A stretch of 64,000 nucleotides of DNA, taken from the NCBI RefSeq assembly GCF_002117005.1, contig NZ_CP021023.1:620001-684000 (forward strand). The letters are read 5' to 3'. This document shows positions 7,305 through 16,694 of this stretch, one piece after another; position 1 is the first letter of the stretch; each line of letters opens with the position of its first letter. A program made the position numbers and the translations under genes. The notes below the pieces were generated by a model. It saw nothing but the letters and a program-made list of their open reading frames with translations, did not search any database and had not been told where the DNA came from. This DNA comes from Sedimentisphaera salicampi. GTDB taxonomy: Bacteria > Planctomycetota > Phycisphaerae > Sedimentisphaerales > Sedimentisphaeraceae.

Positions 7305-8855
7305 ATGAAAGACAAAATTTACATATTCGACACAACACTTCGCGACGGCGAGCAGGCCCCGGGGGCAGCTATGGGAATTCAGGATAAGCTTCAAGTGGCT
7401 CATCAGCTTGAGGCTCTGAAGATTGATATAATAGAAGCAGGGTTTCCCGTTTCTTCGCAGGCACAGTTCGAGGCCACTGAAATGATCTCCCGTGAGCTCA
7501 ATTATCCCACGATAGCTGGCCTTGCAAGGGCGAGCAAGTCTGATATAGACAAAGCTGGCGAAGCGCTCAAAGCTGCAAACAGAAAAAGGATTCACACGTT
7601 CATAGCTACCTCCCCGATACATATGGAATACAAGCTCGGAAAAACGCCGGATGAGGTGCTGAAAATGGCTGTTGAAGCGGTCTCGCACGCCAAAACCGCT
7701 GCTGATGAAGTAGAGTTTTCTCCAGAAGACGGCTGCCGGAGCGACATGGATTTTCTCGTGGAAATAGTGCAGGCGGTAATCGAAGCGGGCGCTACGACAG
7801 TTAATATCCCCGATACAGTGGGATACGTGCTGCCGGAGGAATACGGGAAAATAATCGCAACGCTCAGGGAGAGAGTGCCCAATATAGATAATGCGGTGCT
7901 CAGCACGCATTGCCATAACGACCTCGGAATGGCGGCAGCGAACAGCCTTGCAGGCGTAAAAAATGGTGCAAGGCAGGTGGAATGCACAATTAACGGCATC
8001 GGAGAGAGGGCAGGAAACGCTGCTATGGAAGAGATTGTGCTGGCGGTTAAAACTCGCAGCGACTTTTTCGAGGGCATAGAGACAGACATCAAAACCACAG
8101 AAATCGCCAAGGCAAGCAAACTGGTAAGCAGGCTCACAGGGTTTGCTGTGGCTCCGAACAAGGCAATCGTAGGCTCGAACGCATTTGCCCACGAAAGCGG
8201 GATACACGTTCACGGAATACTCAAAAACCGCGAGACATACGAAATTATGACCCCCGAAACAATCGGGCTTGAAGGGAATCGTATGGTTCTGGGCAGGCAC
8301 AGCGGAAAAGCAGGCTTCAAGAAGAGATGCGAGGAAATGGGATACAAGCTCTCAGAGGATGAGCTCAAGACAGCATTCGATAAGTTTTGCCAGCTTGCTG
8401 ACAAGAAGAAGGAAGTGTTCGATGAAGATATCGCTGCAATCATCAGCGATGATATCAGAAAAGAAGAACAGATATTCAAACTCGACCATCTTCAGGTTGC
8501 ATCTGGGTCGAGTTCCAGTACAATACCGACTGCTAGCGTCAGGATAATCCATGAAGGCAAATCACTTGTGGCGGCGGCGCACGGGGACGGACCAGTAGAT
8601 GCGGCCTATCAGGCAGTTCGAATGGCAACAGAGATAAGTCCAGAGCTTGAGAGCTATTCAATACGTGCTGTAACCGGCGGGAAAGATGCCCTCGGCGAGG
8701 CTACCGTTGAGATTCTTGATGACAGCGGCAAACGAATTATCGGCCGCGGGGCATCAACGGATATTATTGAAGCAAGCGCTAAGGCCTATGTGGATGCTAT
8801 AAACCGTCTTGTTCGCAGGCAGAAAATAACTGAAATGAAAGAAAGTTCGATTTAA
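7305..8855 (+). CDS. leuA: 2-isopropylmalate synthase
   Basis: Condenses acetyl-CoA with 2-oxoisovalerate, the first committed step of leucine synthesis. The 516-aa protein opens with the DRE-TIM signature DTTLRDGEQAPG (about residues 9-20), has the metal-binding His pair in STHCHNDLGMAAANS, and carries the C-terminal LeuA regulatory domain (from about residue 390), where leucine feedback inhibition acts in the family. Citramalate synthase and homocitrate synthase are close relatives, but the neighbouring leuC-like gene and the Leu-rich leader favour leuA. Start at 7305 has a GGTAG upstream. It is cotranscribed with leuC (21-bp gap). Confidence 0.93.
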   Translation: MKDKIYIFDTTLRDGEQAPGAAMGIQDKLQVAHQLEALKIDIIEAGFPVSSQAQFEATEMISRELNYPTIAGLARASKSDIDKAGEALKAANRKRIHTFIATSPIHMEYKLGKTPDEVLKMAVEAVSHAKTAADEVEFSPEDGCRSDMDFLVEIVQAVIEAGATTVNIPDTVGYVLPEEYGKIIATLRERVPNIDNAVLSTHCHNDLGMAAANSLAGVKNGARQVECTINGIGERAGNAAMEEIVLAVKTRSDFFEGIETDIKTTEIAKASKLVSRLTGFAVAPNKAIVGSNAFAHESGIHVHGILKNRETYEIMTPETIGLEGNRMVLGRHSGKAGFKKRCEEMGYKLSEDELKTAFDKFCQLADKKKEVFDEDIAAIISDDIRKEEQIFKLDHLQVASGSSSSTIPTASVRIIHEGKSLVAAAHGDGPVDAAYQAVRMATEISPELESYSIRAVTGGKDALGEATVEILDDSGKRIIGRGASTDIIEASAKAYVDAINRLVRRQKITEMKESSI

Positions 8856-8876
8856 CCCTAACATCAGGAAAAGATT

Positions 8877-10148
8877 ATGAAGCATGGTATGACAATCACC
8901 GAAAAGATATTAGCAAGAGGTGCGCATAAAGACGCTGTTAAAGCGGGCGATATAATAAATGCCGATATCGATGTAGCTATGTGCCATGATGTAACCACCC
9001 CTCCGGCTATCAGAATGCTGGAGGAAAAAGGCATCACGGGCGTATTCGACAAAGAGAAAATCGTGGTTACGCCGGACCACTTCCAGCCTGCTAAGGATAT
9101 AAAAAGCGCAGAGCTCTTAAAAAGGCTCGATACATGGGCAAAACGCAACGATATAACGCACTACTACCCGGTGGGCAAAGCGGGAGTATGCCATGCGCTC
9201 CTCCCTGAGAAAGGGCATATCCGTCCGGGCGAGATTATCGTAGGTGGAGATTCGCATACCTGCACATATGGGGCGTTCGGTGCATTCAGTGCCGGCATCG
9301 GCTCCACCGACCTTGCAGCTGTCCTTGCAGCGGGCGAGCTCTGGTTCAAGGTGCCTGAGAGCATCAAGTTTGTAATGAACGGCGAGCTCGGCGAATGCGT
9401 TTACAGCAAAGATATGATAATCGCAATAATCACACGAATCGGCACAGACGGTGCTCTCTACAAGGCGATGGAATTTACCGGCAGCACGATTGAATCCCTG
9501 AGCATGGAAGCAAGGATGACAATCACCAATATGGCTATTGAGGCCGGCGGGAAAAGCGGAATTATTGCCGTTGATGATACTACACGAGAATATCTCGACA
9601 GGGTTTTGCCTGAGGGCAAAAAGGACTATCAGGTTTTCGAATCAGACGCAGATGCGGAGTATTCGAATGTGGAGGAATTCAACTGCTCCGAGCTTGAACC
9701 GATGGTGGCTATGCCGAATCTGCCGAGCAACGGCGAAACTGTGAGCGGACAGGAAGGAATTCCAATGGATCAGGCATATATAGGAAGCTGCACAAACGGG
9801 CGAATTGAAGACCTTCGCCTCGCAGCAAAATTCCTCAAAGGCAAGAAGGTGAAGAGCAGAACAATCGTTGTCCCCGCTACCCCCTCAATCTGGAAACAGG
9901 CGAATGATGAAGGTCTGCTGGATATCTTCTACGAAGCTGAATGCGTTGTAGCCGCTCCAACTTGCGGGGCGTGTCTTGGCGGATTTATGGGAATCCTCGC
10001 TGAAGGCGAAAAATGCATCAGCACCACAAACCGCAATTTCGTGGGCAGAATGGGGCATCCAAAGAGCGAGGTTTATCTGGCAAGCCCTGCAACAGCAGCA
10101 GCAAGCGCAGTAGAAGGCAAACTCACCGACCCTAGAAAACACCTCTAA
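8877..10148 (+). CDS. leuC: 3-isopropylmalate dehydratase large subunit (homoaconitase-like type)
   Basis: The Fe-S subunit that isomerises 2- to 3-isopropylmalate. At 423 aa it is the shorter LeuC/HacA type found in archaea and many anaerobes. Visible motifs: [15 protein letters not shown] (about residue 122), Y-I-G-S-C-T-N-G-R (first cluster Cys), and [13 protein letters not shown] (two further cluster Cys). A Shine-Dalgarno AGGAAA precedes the start. The enzyme needs a small subunit, LeuD, which is not next to it: a terminator follows directly and the next gene is on the other strand, so leuD and leuB must lie elsewhere. Confidence 0.9.
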   Translation: MKHGMTITEKILARGAHKDAVKAGDIINADIDVAMCHDVTTPPAIRMLEEKGITGVFDKEKIVVTPDHFQPAKDIKSAELLKRLDTWAKRNDITHYYPVGKAGVCHALLPEKGHIRPGEIIVGGDSHTCTYGAFGAFSAGIGSTDLAAVLAAGELWFKVPESIKFVMNGELGECVYSKDMIIAIITRIGTDGALYKAMEFTGSTIESLSMEARMTITNMAIEAGGKSGIIAVDDTTREYLDRVLPEGKKDYQVFESDADAEYSNVEEFNCSELEPMVAMPNLPSNGETVSGQEGIPMDQAYIGSCTNGRIEDLRLAAKFLKGKKVKSRTIVVPATPSIWKQANDEGLLDIFYEAECVVAAPTCGACLGGFMGILAEGEKCISTTNRNFVGRMGHPKSEVYLASPATAAASAVEGKLTDPRKHL

Positions 10149-10169
10149 AAACTTTAATTACCAACGTTT

Positions 10170-10204
10170 AAAAGCCGCAGACCTTCAATTCTGCGGCTTT
10201 TTTG
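10170..10204. terminator. Bidirectional terminator between leuC and the DUF1573 gene
   Basis: AGCCGCAGA (10173-10181) pairs with TCTGCGGCT (10190-10198). It is flanked by AAAA on the left and TTTTTT on the right, so it can end the converging leuC and DUF1573 transcripts. Confidence 0.92.
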
Positions 10205-10227
10205 ATTTGCAAAATGTATAAGAAAAT

Positions 10228-11214
10228 TTACCTCTTGAACCACCCGCTGCACTTTACATCCAGCGTGTGTTCATCGTTGATTTTCAGTTCCAGCTCATCG
10301 GTAAAGTATCTCGAACCGCCCTTCTCCTCGGGCGCTTCAATCTCCACCATAAGCTTAGTCATGGCATCTCTTTTCTGCTTTGTCTTGCAGGACATATATC
10401 CGTTTTTGCTTTGCGATTCTGCAATCTCTACGCTCTTGCCGTAGTTGCTCTTTATCCAGACTTCTCTTTTGGTTATAAGACCGGGCGCAGCGTCCTGCAC
10501 TATTATTCTTGCAGGCGAGGCTGAATAGAGCGGGAGGGTTTGAAAAGTAGCTGAAACCACACCACAGTCCGGATGGTCTGTGTTGATAGTTATTACGCCG
10601 TTTAAGCTGTCCTGCAAAGCCTTTGAATCCACATCAGCAGTTATCATATGCTCCTTTGAAGCATCCTTGCTGTAGTTGAAATTAAAGGCTTTGTTTCTGC
10701 ATTTGATGCCCGTTATTTTGAATTTTTTGCCGTCTTTACTGGTAACCTTTATATACTCAAAACCGGCATTATCCTCTACGAGCGAAAGCTCCACGCGTTT
10801 GGGCTGAACGCTTATCTTCAGAACCGTGTTGGACTTTATCTTTAATGCAAAACGAGGATTAGATTCATCATTTGAATGGATGTAAAGGTGCTTGGTAACA
10901 GGGCCTTCTCTCTGTGAAGATGTGTAGCGAACCTTTATCTCGCCTTCCTCGCCAGGGGCGTATTCCTTTTTGTTCAGTTCAGGAACAGTGCAGCCGCAAG
11001 TGCTTTGAACACGGTTGATCTTCAGTGTTGATGTCCCTGCGTTTTTGAATTTATAGCTGAAATTAAAAACCTGATGCGGGCGAACCTCGCCAAAATCTTT
11101 AACCGGTTTTTCAACTTTTATCTTGGCCTCCCCTGCTTGCGCTGAATGCGCTGCGGGTAAAGCTGTAAAAACAAAAGCCGAAACCAAAGCAAAAAATCTT
11201 ATATTTTGTAACAT
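10228..11214 (-). CDS. Secreted DUF1573 (Ig-like, ASH-type) protein
   Basis: 328 aa with a cleavable signal peptide (FFALVSAFVFTALPAAHSAQA). The first half is DUF1573: KDFGEVRPHQVFNFSYKFKN followed by STCGCTVPEL, the typical conserved C-G-C-T motif. The family is common in Bacteroidetes and Planctomycetes and adopts an immunoglobulin-like fold in the periplasm or on the surface; no enzyme activity is known. A Shine-Dalgarno (GGAG) lies 6 bases before the ATG. It is 104 bp downstream of nadA on the same strand and may be transcribed with it or alone. Confidence 0.82.
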   Translation of the reverse strand: MLQNIRFFALVSAFVFTALPAAHSAQAGEAKIKVEKPVKDFGEVRPHQVFNFSYKFKNAGTSTLKINRVQSTCGCTVPELNKKEYAPGEEGEIKVRYTSSQREGPVTKHLYIHSNDESNPRFALKIKSNTVLKISVQPKRVELSLVEDNAGFEYIKVTSKDGKKFKITGIKCRNKAFNFNYSKDASKEHMITADVDSKALQDSLNGVITINTDHPDCGVVSATFQTLPLYSASPARIIVQDAAPGLITKREVWIKSNYGKSVEIAESQSKNGYMSCKTKQKRDAMTKLMVEIEAPEEKGGSRYFTDELELKINDEHTLDVKCSGWFKR

Positions 11215-11318
11215 CTTACACTCCGAAAATTATTTTTTTGAAACATAAAAAACTTCTTAGTTTTAATTTACTATTATTAATTCATCCCAAAAAGCAAAGT
11301 CTGCTCATAAGCCAATGT

Positions 11319-12248
11319 TCATCTTTTGCCCGTGCTTTTGCTGGCCTCAGGCAAGACAGACAGCATCCGCTCAAGAGCCTTCCGGGCTTTTGCCGCAGTT
11401 TGCTCAGGCACCCTCACTTCAAACTGCTCATTCTCAAGGCTGCGAAGAACTGCCGGGAGGGTGATTTTCTTCATATCAAAACAAATCCTGGGGCTTGCCT
11501 GAATAAACTCTTTATCAGGGCATTTCTCTGAAAGGGCATAAATTATCCCCGGCTCTGTTGCCACTATAAACTGCTCGGCTGAGCTGTTTGAAGCGTACTG
11601 AATCATCTGTGCGGTGCTTAAAAGCTTATCCGAAAGCTCACGGGTATCTTGCGGGCATTCCGGATGCGCCATTACCACCGCCTCGGGATACTGCTTTTTG
11701 CGGTCTTTTATTATTTCACTTGTCATATCCTCGTGAGGAGGGCAGTATCCGTTCCAAGTGATGATATTGCGGCCAGTCTGCTCTCGTACATAAGCCCCGA
11801 GATTCCTGTCCGGCACAAAAAGGATCTCTTTATCTTCCGGGAGATTGCCAACCAGCTCAACAGCATTGCCGCTTGTGCAGCAATAGTCGCTCAGGGCTTT
11901 AACCTCGGCGCTGCTGTTTACATAACAGACTGTAAGAGAATTCGGATGCTGTTTTTGGAATTCCTCGAGCTGAGAGGCTGTAACCATATCTGCCATAGGG
12001 CAGCCCGCTGAAGGGTCTGGTATTAAAACTTTCTTATCAGGCGAAAGGATACTTGCCGTTTCGGCCATAAAATGCACGCCGCAGAAAAGTATAATGTCCG
12101 CTTTAGTATCCGCTGCCTTGCGGCTCAAGCCTAAAGAATCCCCGCTGAAATCAGCTAAATCCTGGACTTCAGGCTGAACGTAGTTATGCGCTAATATAAC
12201 GGCATTTTTTTCTTGCCGGAGTTTGTTTATCTTATCTGCTATATTCAT
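11319..12248 (-). CDS. nadA: Quinolinate synthase A
   Basis: Condenses iminoaspartate with dihydroxyacetone phosphate to quinolinate in de novo NAD synthesis, using an oxygen-sensitive [4Fe-4S] cluster. The 309-aa protein starts with the family hallmark N-A-V-I-L-A-H-N-Y-V-Q-P and has GVHFMAETA and GCPMADM. The three cluster cysteines appear in C-T-S-G-N-A-V, in H-P-E-C and in R-I-C-F-D-M. No nadB or nadC is seen nearby. It lies 109 bp after cysE; the gap shows no clear terminator, so readthrough from the cysteine operon is possible. Confidence 0.95.
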   Translation of the reverse strand: MNIADKINKLRQEKNAVILAHNYVQPEVQDLADFSGDSLGLSRKAADTKADIILFCGVHFMAETASILSPDKKVLIPDPSAGCPMADMVTASQLEEFQKQHPNSLTVCYVNSSAEVKALSDYCCTSGNAVELVGNLPEDKEILFVPDRNLGAYVREQTGRNIITWNGYCPPHEDMTSEIIKDRKKQYPEAVVMAHPECPQDTRELSDKLLSTAQMIQYASNSSAEQFIVATEPGIIYALSEKCPDKEFIQASPRICFDMKKITLPAVLRSLENEQFEVRVPEQTAAKARKALERMLSVLPEASKSTGKR

Positions 12249-12357
12249 AATCTATGATGTTAATACTTCAATAAAAGCAAAATGTTTTGCTGTACCTGCT
12301 GGAAATTTTATCCTTTCAAAGGACGGTATCAACGAAAAATTAAACGTCTTTGAAAAT

Positions 12358-13269
12358 TCAGGGCTTCTTATTCTTTCGTTTTCCCCTTATCACCAGCTCC
12401 GGATTAACGCTCATTACCGTTTGCCCAGGCTCCACAGATTCCTTGACCCACGTATTACCAGCTATCACAGAGCCCTCTCCGATCACTACATCACCGAGTA
12501 TTGTGGCCTCTGCATAGATTGTAACGTTATCTTCGATTGTGGGATGGCGTTTGCCCCCCTTTATGATATTGCCTTCGCTGTCTTTCTTGAAGCTTAGAGC
12601 ACCAAGGGTAACGCCCTGATAAATCTTTACGTGCTCTCCAATTACAGCCGTTTCGCCGATTACAACGCCGGTGCCGTGGTCTATGAAGAAATAATTTCCT
12701 ATATCTGCTCCCGGATGAATGTCTATTCCGGTAACCTGATGGGCGTTTTCGCTCATAATCCTCGGAATAAGCGGCACACCAGCCTTATAAAATTCGTGAG
12801 CCACCCTGTGTACAGCTATGCAGCGAAGCCCCGGATAGCTGATCACTATTTCCTCTTTTGTCTGGGCTGCCGGATCGCCCTCATAGGCAGCTTCGATATC
12901 CGTTTTCAACACTTCCCGTATCGAGGGAATTTTTTCGATAAAATCATCAACTGCCTTTTTCGATGCACTCACGCACTGCTGGCATATATCCTCAGGCTCA
13001 TGCGGGCACTGATACTTCAAAGCGAGCAGTGTCTGGCGAGAGAGCTTTTCTTTAATCGAGCAGAGCAGGCCGCCAATTACGTATTCAATGTTATCGCTGC
13101 GTATGCTGTATCTGCCTGAATATCCCGGGAACAATACTTCAAGAATATCCGCAAGACATAATTCGATTTCTCTTCTGTGCGGAAGATTCTTGTTTTCGCA
13201 GAAGTTCACCGCCCTGTTATCTAGGCAGGAATCTACGATTTTTTTTACCATTTCAGAAGTATTGCCCAT
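12358..13269 (-). CDS. cysE: Serine O-acetyltransferase (EpsC/CysE type)
   Basis: Makes O-acetylserine, the substrate of the adjacent cysteine synthase. The 303-aa protein has an N-terminal helical SATase domain and a C-terminal left-handed beta-helix of hexapeptide repeats (I-H-P-G-A-D-I-G, F-I-D-H-G-T-G-V-V-I-G-E, K-I-Y-Q-G-V-T-L-G-A-L). The His and Asp of the I-D-I-H-P and F-I-D-H-G segments are the catalytic residues in the family. It follows cysK by 18 bp and so belongs to the Rrf2-cysK-cysE operon. The extended N-terminus is usual for the EpsC subtype. Confidence 0.93.
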   Translation of the reverse strand: MGNTSEMVKKIVDSCLDNRAVNFCENKNLPHRREIELCLADILEVLFPGYSGRYSIRSDNIEYVIGGLLCSIKEKLSRQTLLALKYQCPHEPEDICQQCVSASKKAVDDFIEKIPSIREVLKTDIEAAYEGDPAAQTKEEIVISYPGLRCIAVHRVAHEFYKAGVPLIPRIMSENAHQVTGIDIHPGADIGNYFFIDHGTGVVIGETAVIGEHVKIYQGVTLGALSFKKDSEGNIIKGGKRHPTIEDNVTIYAEATILGDVVIGEGSVIAGNTWVKESVEPGQTVMSVNPELVIRGKRKNKKP

Positions 13270-13287
13270 TATGATTCTCCTGCTTTG

Positions 13288-14208
13288 TTATGAGAAAAGC
13301 TCTGTTGATATATATCTTTCGCCGGTATCGCAAAGGATAGTTACTATATTTTTGCCCTTGGCCTCAGGCTCCTGAGCAACCTGCATTGATGCAAAGACAT
13401 TAGCACCTGCACTTATGCCCACTAAAATTCCTTCTTTCTTCGCAAGAAGCTTAGCGGTTTCAACTGCCTGCTGCTCATTTACTTTCACAACCCTGTCTAT
13501 TACAGAGCGGTTCAATACATCCGGGACAAAACCTGCACCAATTCCCTGAATTCGGTGAGGTCCTGGCTTGCCGCCCGAAAGCACAGGAGAGCCTTCCGGC
13601 TCTACAGCAACAGAAATCATTTCCTTGTTCTTTTCTTTCAGATACTCACTGCAGCCTGTTATTGTTCCGCCGGTTCCTACGCCCGCGACAAAATAATCGA
13701 TGCCCTCGCCAAGATCACGCTCGATTTCCAGAGCAGTAGTCTCGCGATGGGCTTTGGGATTTGCGGGGTTGTTAAATTGCTGAGGTATAAAACTTGGTTT
13801 GTGTTCTTCTGCGAGCTCTTCAGCCCTTTGAACAGCACCCTTCATTCCAGCCGAGGCCTCTGTAAGCACAATCTCTGCCCCGAGCATATGCAAAAGTTTA
13901 CGCCTTTCAATGCTCATTGATTCGGGCATTGTGAGCATAAGGCGGTATCCTCTGGAGGCGCAGATAAATGCAAGCCCAATACCTGTATTCCCGCTGGTGG
14001 GCTCTATAATCACAGTTTCAGGGGTGATTTTGCCGCTCTTCTCAGCCTCATTTATCATATAAAGGGCTATTCTGTCTTTAACGCTGCCGCAGGGATTGAA
14101 AAATTCGCATTTGCCGAAGATGCGGCCGTTAAAATCGCCGAGTCCTTTCAATTCAACAAGAGGAGTATTCCCTATGGTTTCTGTAATATTTTCCCGATAT
14201 TCAGCCAT
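13288..14208 (-). CDS. cysK: Cysteine synthase A (O-acetylserine sulfhydrylase)
   Basis: PLP enzyme that makes cysteine from O-acetylserine and sulfide. The PLP lysine is in NPCGSVKDRIA near residue 40, the phosphate-binding loop is PTSGNTGIG, and GVGTGGTITG is also conserved. Start set at 14208 (MAEYRENITETIGNTPL), which matches the family start; an ATG at 14229 would add seven residues. The 14208 start overlaps the end of the Rrf2 gene in the sequence ATGGCTGA, so the two are probably translationally coupled. About 306 aa, normal for CysK. Confidence 0.95.
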   Translation of the reverse strand: MAEYRENITETIGNTPLVELKGLGDFNGRIFGKCEFFNPCGSVKDRIALYMINEAEKSGKITPETVIIEPTSGNTGIGLAFICASRGYRLMLTMPESMSIERRKLLHMLGAEIVLTEASAGMKGAVQRAEELAEEHKPSFIPQQFNNPANPKAHRETTALEIERDLGEGIDYFVAGVGTGGTITGCSEYLKEKNKEMISVAVEPEGSPVLSGGKPGPHRIQGIGAGFVPDVLNRSVIDRVVKVNEQQAVETAKLLAKKEGILVGISAGANVFASMQVAQEPEAKGKNIVTILCDTGERYISTELFS

Positions 14209-14644
14209 TTGCTTTCTCGCTTTCAGCATTTCTCAATTCCAAAGTTTTTTCTGCAAGGGTTTTGAGGTCATGCTTTTTTAATTCATCAGCAATCATATCT
14301 GACATATACTGCGAAATATCTTTAACTGCGCATCGTTCGCAGTCTCCGCATATATTCATACCAGACATACATTCAACAGGTTCGATAGGTCCTTCAATAA
14401 CGCGAATAATATCGTAAAGAGTAATTTGATCGGGAGATTTAGTGAGGTAGTATCCGCCTTTTGCCCCCCTGATACTCTGGACAAGATCAGCTGATTTCAT
14501 CTGAGTTAGGAGCTGTTCGAGATATTTCAAAGAAATATTTTCGTTTTCAGCTATGATTTTTATCTGAACAGGCCCTTTCTGCCATCTTAAGGCAAGCTCA
14601 ATAGCCGCTCGAATACCATATCTGCTTTTTGCAGTCAATTTCAT
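14201..14644 (-). CDS. Rrf2-family regulator of the cysteine operon (CymR/IscR-like)
   Basis: 147 aa with an N-terminal winged helix (KSRYGIRAAIELALRW, then KYLEQLLTQMKSADLVQSIR and GAKGGYYL, typical of Rrf2) and a cysteine-rich stretch with four Cys (C-M-S-G-M-N-I-C-G-D-C-E-R-C, about residues 93-106) that could bind an Fe-S cluster as in IscR. The position as first gene before cysK and cysE, with overlapping stop and start, makes it the likely repressor of cysteine synthesis, as CymR is in Firmicutes. Shine-Dalgarno AAGGAG lies 7 bases upstream. Confidence 0.9.
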   Translation of the reverse strand: MKLTAKSRYGIRAAIELALRWQKGPVQIKIIAENENISLKYLEQLLTQMKSADLVQSIRGAKGGYYLTKSPDQITLYDIIRVIEGPIEPVECMSGMNICGDCERCAVKDISQYMSDMIADELKKHDLKTLAEKTLELRNAESEKANG

Positions 14645-14656
14645 TAATGTCTCCTT

Positions 14657-14680
14657 CCTAATTGATTCTATTACCTAATT
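14657..14680 (-). promoter_or_regulatory. Direct repeats before the Rrf2 gene, possible operator
   Basis: CCTAATT occurs twice on the plus strand (14657-14663 and 14674-14680), a 17-base period, between the radical SAM stop and the Rrf2 ribosome-binding site. Placement fits an autoregulatory Rrf2 operator, but the motif is AT-rich and could be chance. Confidence 0.25.
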
Positions 14681-15635
14681 ACTTTGAGCTTTTCAGCTTA
14701 TAGAAAACCTCACCATTGTATTCAAAAGATTCAAGCATCTCCCGCTTCTCAAGATTTTCAACAACAGGCTCTAAGAGAGACAAATCCGTACCAAGCCCTT
14801 CAGAGATGTCAATCTTTCTGCAAGCCCTTCTTTTGAGAAGCTCTGTAACCTGATTTTCAATACCCTCGGCATTAGAGCTTGTTTGGGCTGGTTCATAATG
14901 AATTATTCCCTCGGGGCCTATGCCCATAATTTGGGCTGTCTGAATAAGCTCTTTTTCACTCAGAGCCCTGAGAGAAGGATCTACCCCTGGGCGTACTACT
15001 GTATTAAGCTGTATTCTGTCAGGTTTTATTTTGTTCACAAGATTTTTGAGCTTTTCAAGACTCTCTAAAGAGGCATTAATACCCTTGATCAGGAAAACCT
15101 CCAGCCAGTATTGAGCTGAAAATTCGTCTCGGAACTGCTGAAGACCGTAAACCAGCTTATCGAATGTAATTTTCTCGTGAGGTCTGTTTATTGTCTTAAA
15201 AGACTCCTCATCAAAGCCGTCGAGCGATGGCATAACCAAATCAGCCTGGCGGAGTCTGCTGCGCACCTCAGGCTTCCAAAGCATTGTTCCGTTTGTGATT
15301 ACGGCGATCTTTTTGCCTGTCTTATCTTTGAGCTTTTGAATTATGTATCCTATGTCTTTGTGGAGTGTCGGCTCGCCGGAGCCGCTGAATGTTACATAAT
15401 CAACTCTAACCCCAGATTCCAGCCGCCTGCAAACCTCATCAATCACCTTCTCGGGCTCGGCATAGGTTTTTATCTCAATTACCGGCTTCTCGTCCATACA
15501 AAGCTGGCAGTATATGCAATTTTGCGTACAGGTTTTCAGCGGCAGTATATCCACGCCGAGGCTTGAACCAAGCCTTCTTGAGTTTACCGGGCCGAAAACG
15601 TACTTGAATTTTTCGTGTTTTTGCTCACTCATCAT
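14679..15635 (-). CDS. Radical SAM protein (COG0731-like)
   Basis: The 318-aa protein has the radical SAM cluster motif C-T-Q-N-C-I-Y-C (CxxxCxxC, about residues 36-43) and F-S-G-S-G-E-P-T for SAM binding, in the order seen in COG0731-type proteins (G-P-V-N-S-R-R-L-G-S-S-L-G near the N-terminus). These are cytoplasmic; the reaction is unknown for most bacterial members. The C-terminal 70 residues look like a small winged-helix domain (LLKRRACRKIDISEGLG and the following lines). The start ATGATG overlaps the end of kdsA by 11 bases, indicating translational coupling. Confidence 0.85.
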   Translation of the reverse strand: MMSEQKHEKFKYVFGPVNSRRLGSSLGVDILPLKTCTQNCIYCQLCMDEKPVIEIKTYAEPEKVIDEVCRRLESGVRVDYVTFSGSGEPTLHKDIGYIIQKLKDKTGKKIAVITNGTMLWKPEVRSRLRQADLVMPSLDGFDEESFKTINRPHEKITFDKLVYGLQQFRDEFSAQYWLEVFLIKGINASLESLEKLKNLVNKIKPDRIQLNTVVRPGVDPSLRALSEKELIQTAQIMGIGPEGIIHYEPAQTSSNAEGIENQVTELLKRRACRKIDISEGLGTDLSLLEPVVENLEKREMLESFEYNGEVFYKLKSSK

Positions 15636-16452
15636 TCTGCCTGACTATTTTGAAAATTTCCCGGCACCTTTTGATGGTCTTCTCAAAATCGTTCATCCTC
15701 ATCATACATGCAGAATCACAAAGAGCATCTTCGGGGTTTGGGTGTATCTCAAAGAACATTCCGTCTGCGCCTGCGGCTGCAGCAGAGGCAGCAAGAACTG
15801 GGGCGCTCTCCCTTGCACCTGCGCTTGACGTGCCCAAACCTCCTGGCTGCTGGGTGCTGTGGGTGGCATCAAATATCACAGGGCAGCCGAGATTTTTCAT
15901 CTCGCCTATGGCTGTCATATCATTTACGAGGCGGTTGTAACCGAAAAATGTGCCTCTTTCGCAGAGGAGAACCTTCTCGCAGCCCGATTCTCTGAGCTTG
16001 CAGACAACATTTTTCATTTCCCAAGGGCTCAAAAACTGCCCCTTCTTAACATTGACTGCCGCCCCTGTTTCAGCTGCTGCTGCGAGCAGGTCTGTCTGCC
16101 TGCATAAGAATGCGGGTATCTGGAGGCAGTCTGCAACTTCGCTAACCGTGGCGGCCTGCGATGGCAGGTGGATGTCAGTAACTACAGGAAGCTGAAACTC
16201 CTGCTTAACCTCCTGAAGAATCCTAAGGCCTTCATCTATGCCCGGGCCTCTGAAGCTGTTTATGCTTGAACGGTTTGCCTTATCGAAGCTGGCCTTGAAA
16301 ACTATCCCTGTCTTGAGTCTATCGGAGAGTTCTCTAAGAAATTCAGCAACTTCAAAACACAAATCCCTGCTTTCGATAACACAGGGGCCAGCGAAAACGA
16401 ATAAATCCTCCTGAGAACCGATGCGGATGCCGTCTATGCTGAAACTGCTCAC
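15625..16452 (-). CDS. kdsA: 3-deoxy-8-phosphooctulonate (KDO-8-P) synthase
   Basis: Condenses phosphoenolpyruvate with arabinose-5-phosphate for the KDO of lipopolysaccharide. The 275-aa protein shows the family segments F-A-G-P-C-V-I-E-S, K-A-S-F-D-K-A-N-R-S-S, and D-A-T-H-S-T-Q-Q-P-G, the last holding the catalytic/metal His. The presence of KDO synthesis implies a Gram-negative-type outer membrane, as in planctomycetes. It is the first gene of a run with the radical SAM gene. The upstream gap 16453-16694 holds no gene that I can see and probably contains the promoter. Confidence 0.95.
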   Translation of the reverse strand: MSSFSIDGIRIGSQEDLFVFAGPCVIESRDLCFEVAEFLRELSDRLKTGIVFKASFDKANRSSINSFRGPGIDEGLRILQEVKQEFQLPVVTDIHLPSQAATVSEVADCLQIPAFLCRQTDLLAAAAETGAAVNVKKGQFLSPWEMKNVVCKLRESGCEKVLLCERGTFFGYNRLVNDMTAIGEMKNLGCPVIFDATHSTQQPGGLGTSSAGARESAPVLAASAAAAGADGMFFEIHPNPEDALCDSACMMRMNDFEKTIKRCREIFKIVRQNDE

Positions 16453-16694
16453 TTATATCCTTTCCGAAAACGGAACAATATCGCAAAAAAAAAGACATCC
16501 AGCCTTAAAGCCTTCTGTCAATTAAAACAATTTTCAAATTACTGTATTGAGATTTATGTTACACAAAAAAAAGGGCAATACAAGAAAAATTCAATCAAAG
16601 ATATTCGTGAATATTATAAATCCGAGATTTCAATCATCTTAATGCCTTTGCTTGGCTAAAAGAAATGAACACATTGAATCTGGTGCGGCATATT

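Noticed and set aside
7260-8300. 346-aa minus-strand frame opposite leuA
   Set aside because: Antisense shadow; composition is atypical (many His, Cys, Phe) and leuA is certain.
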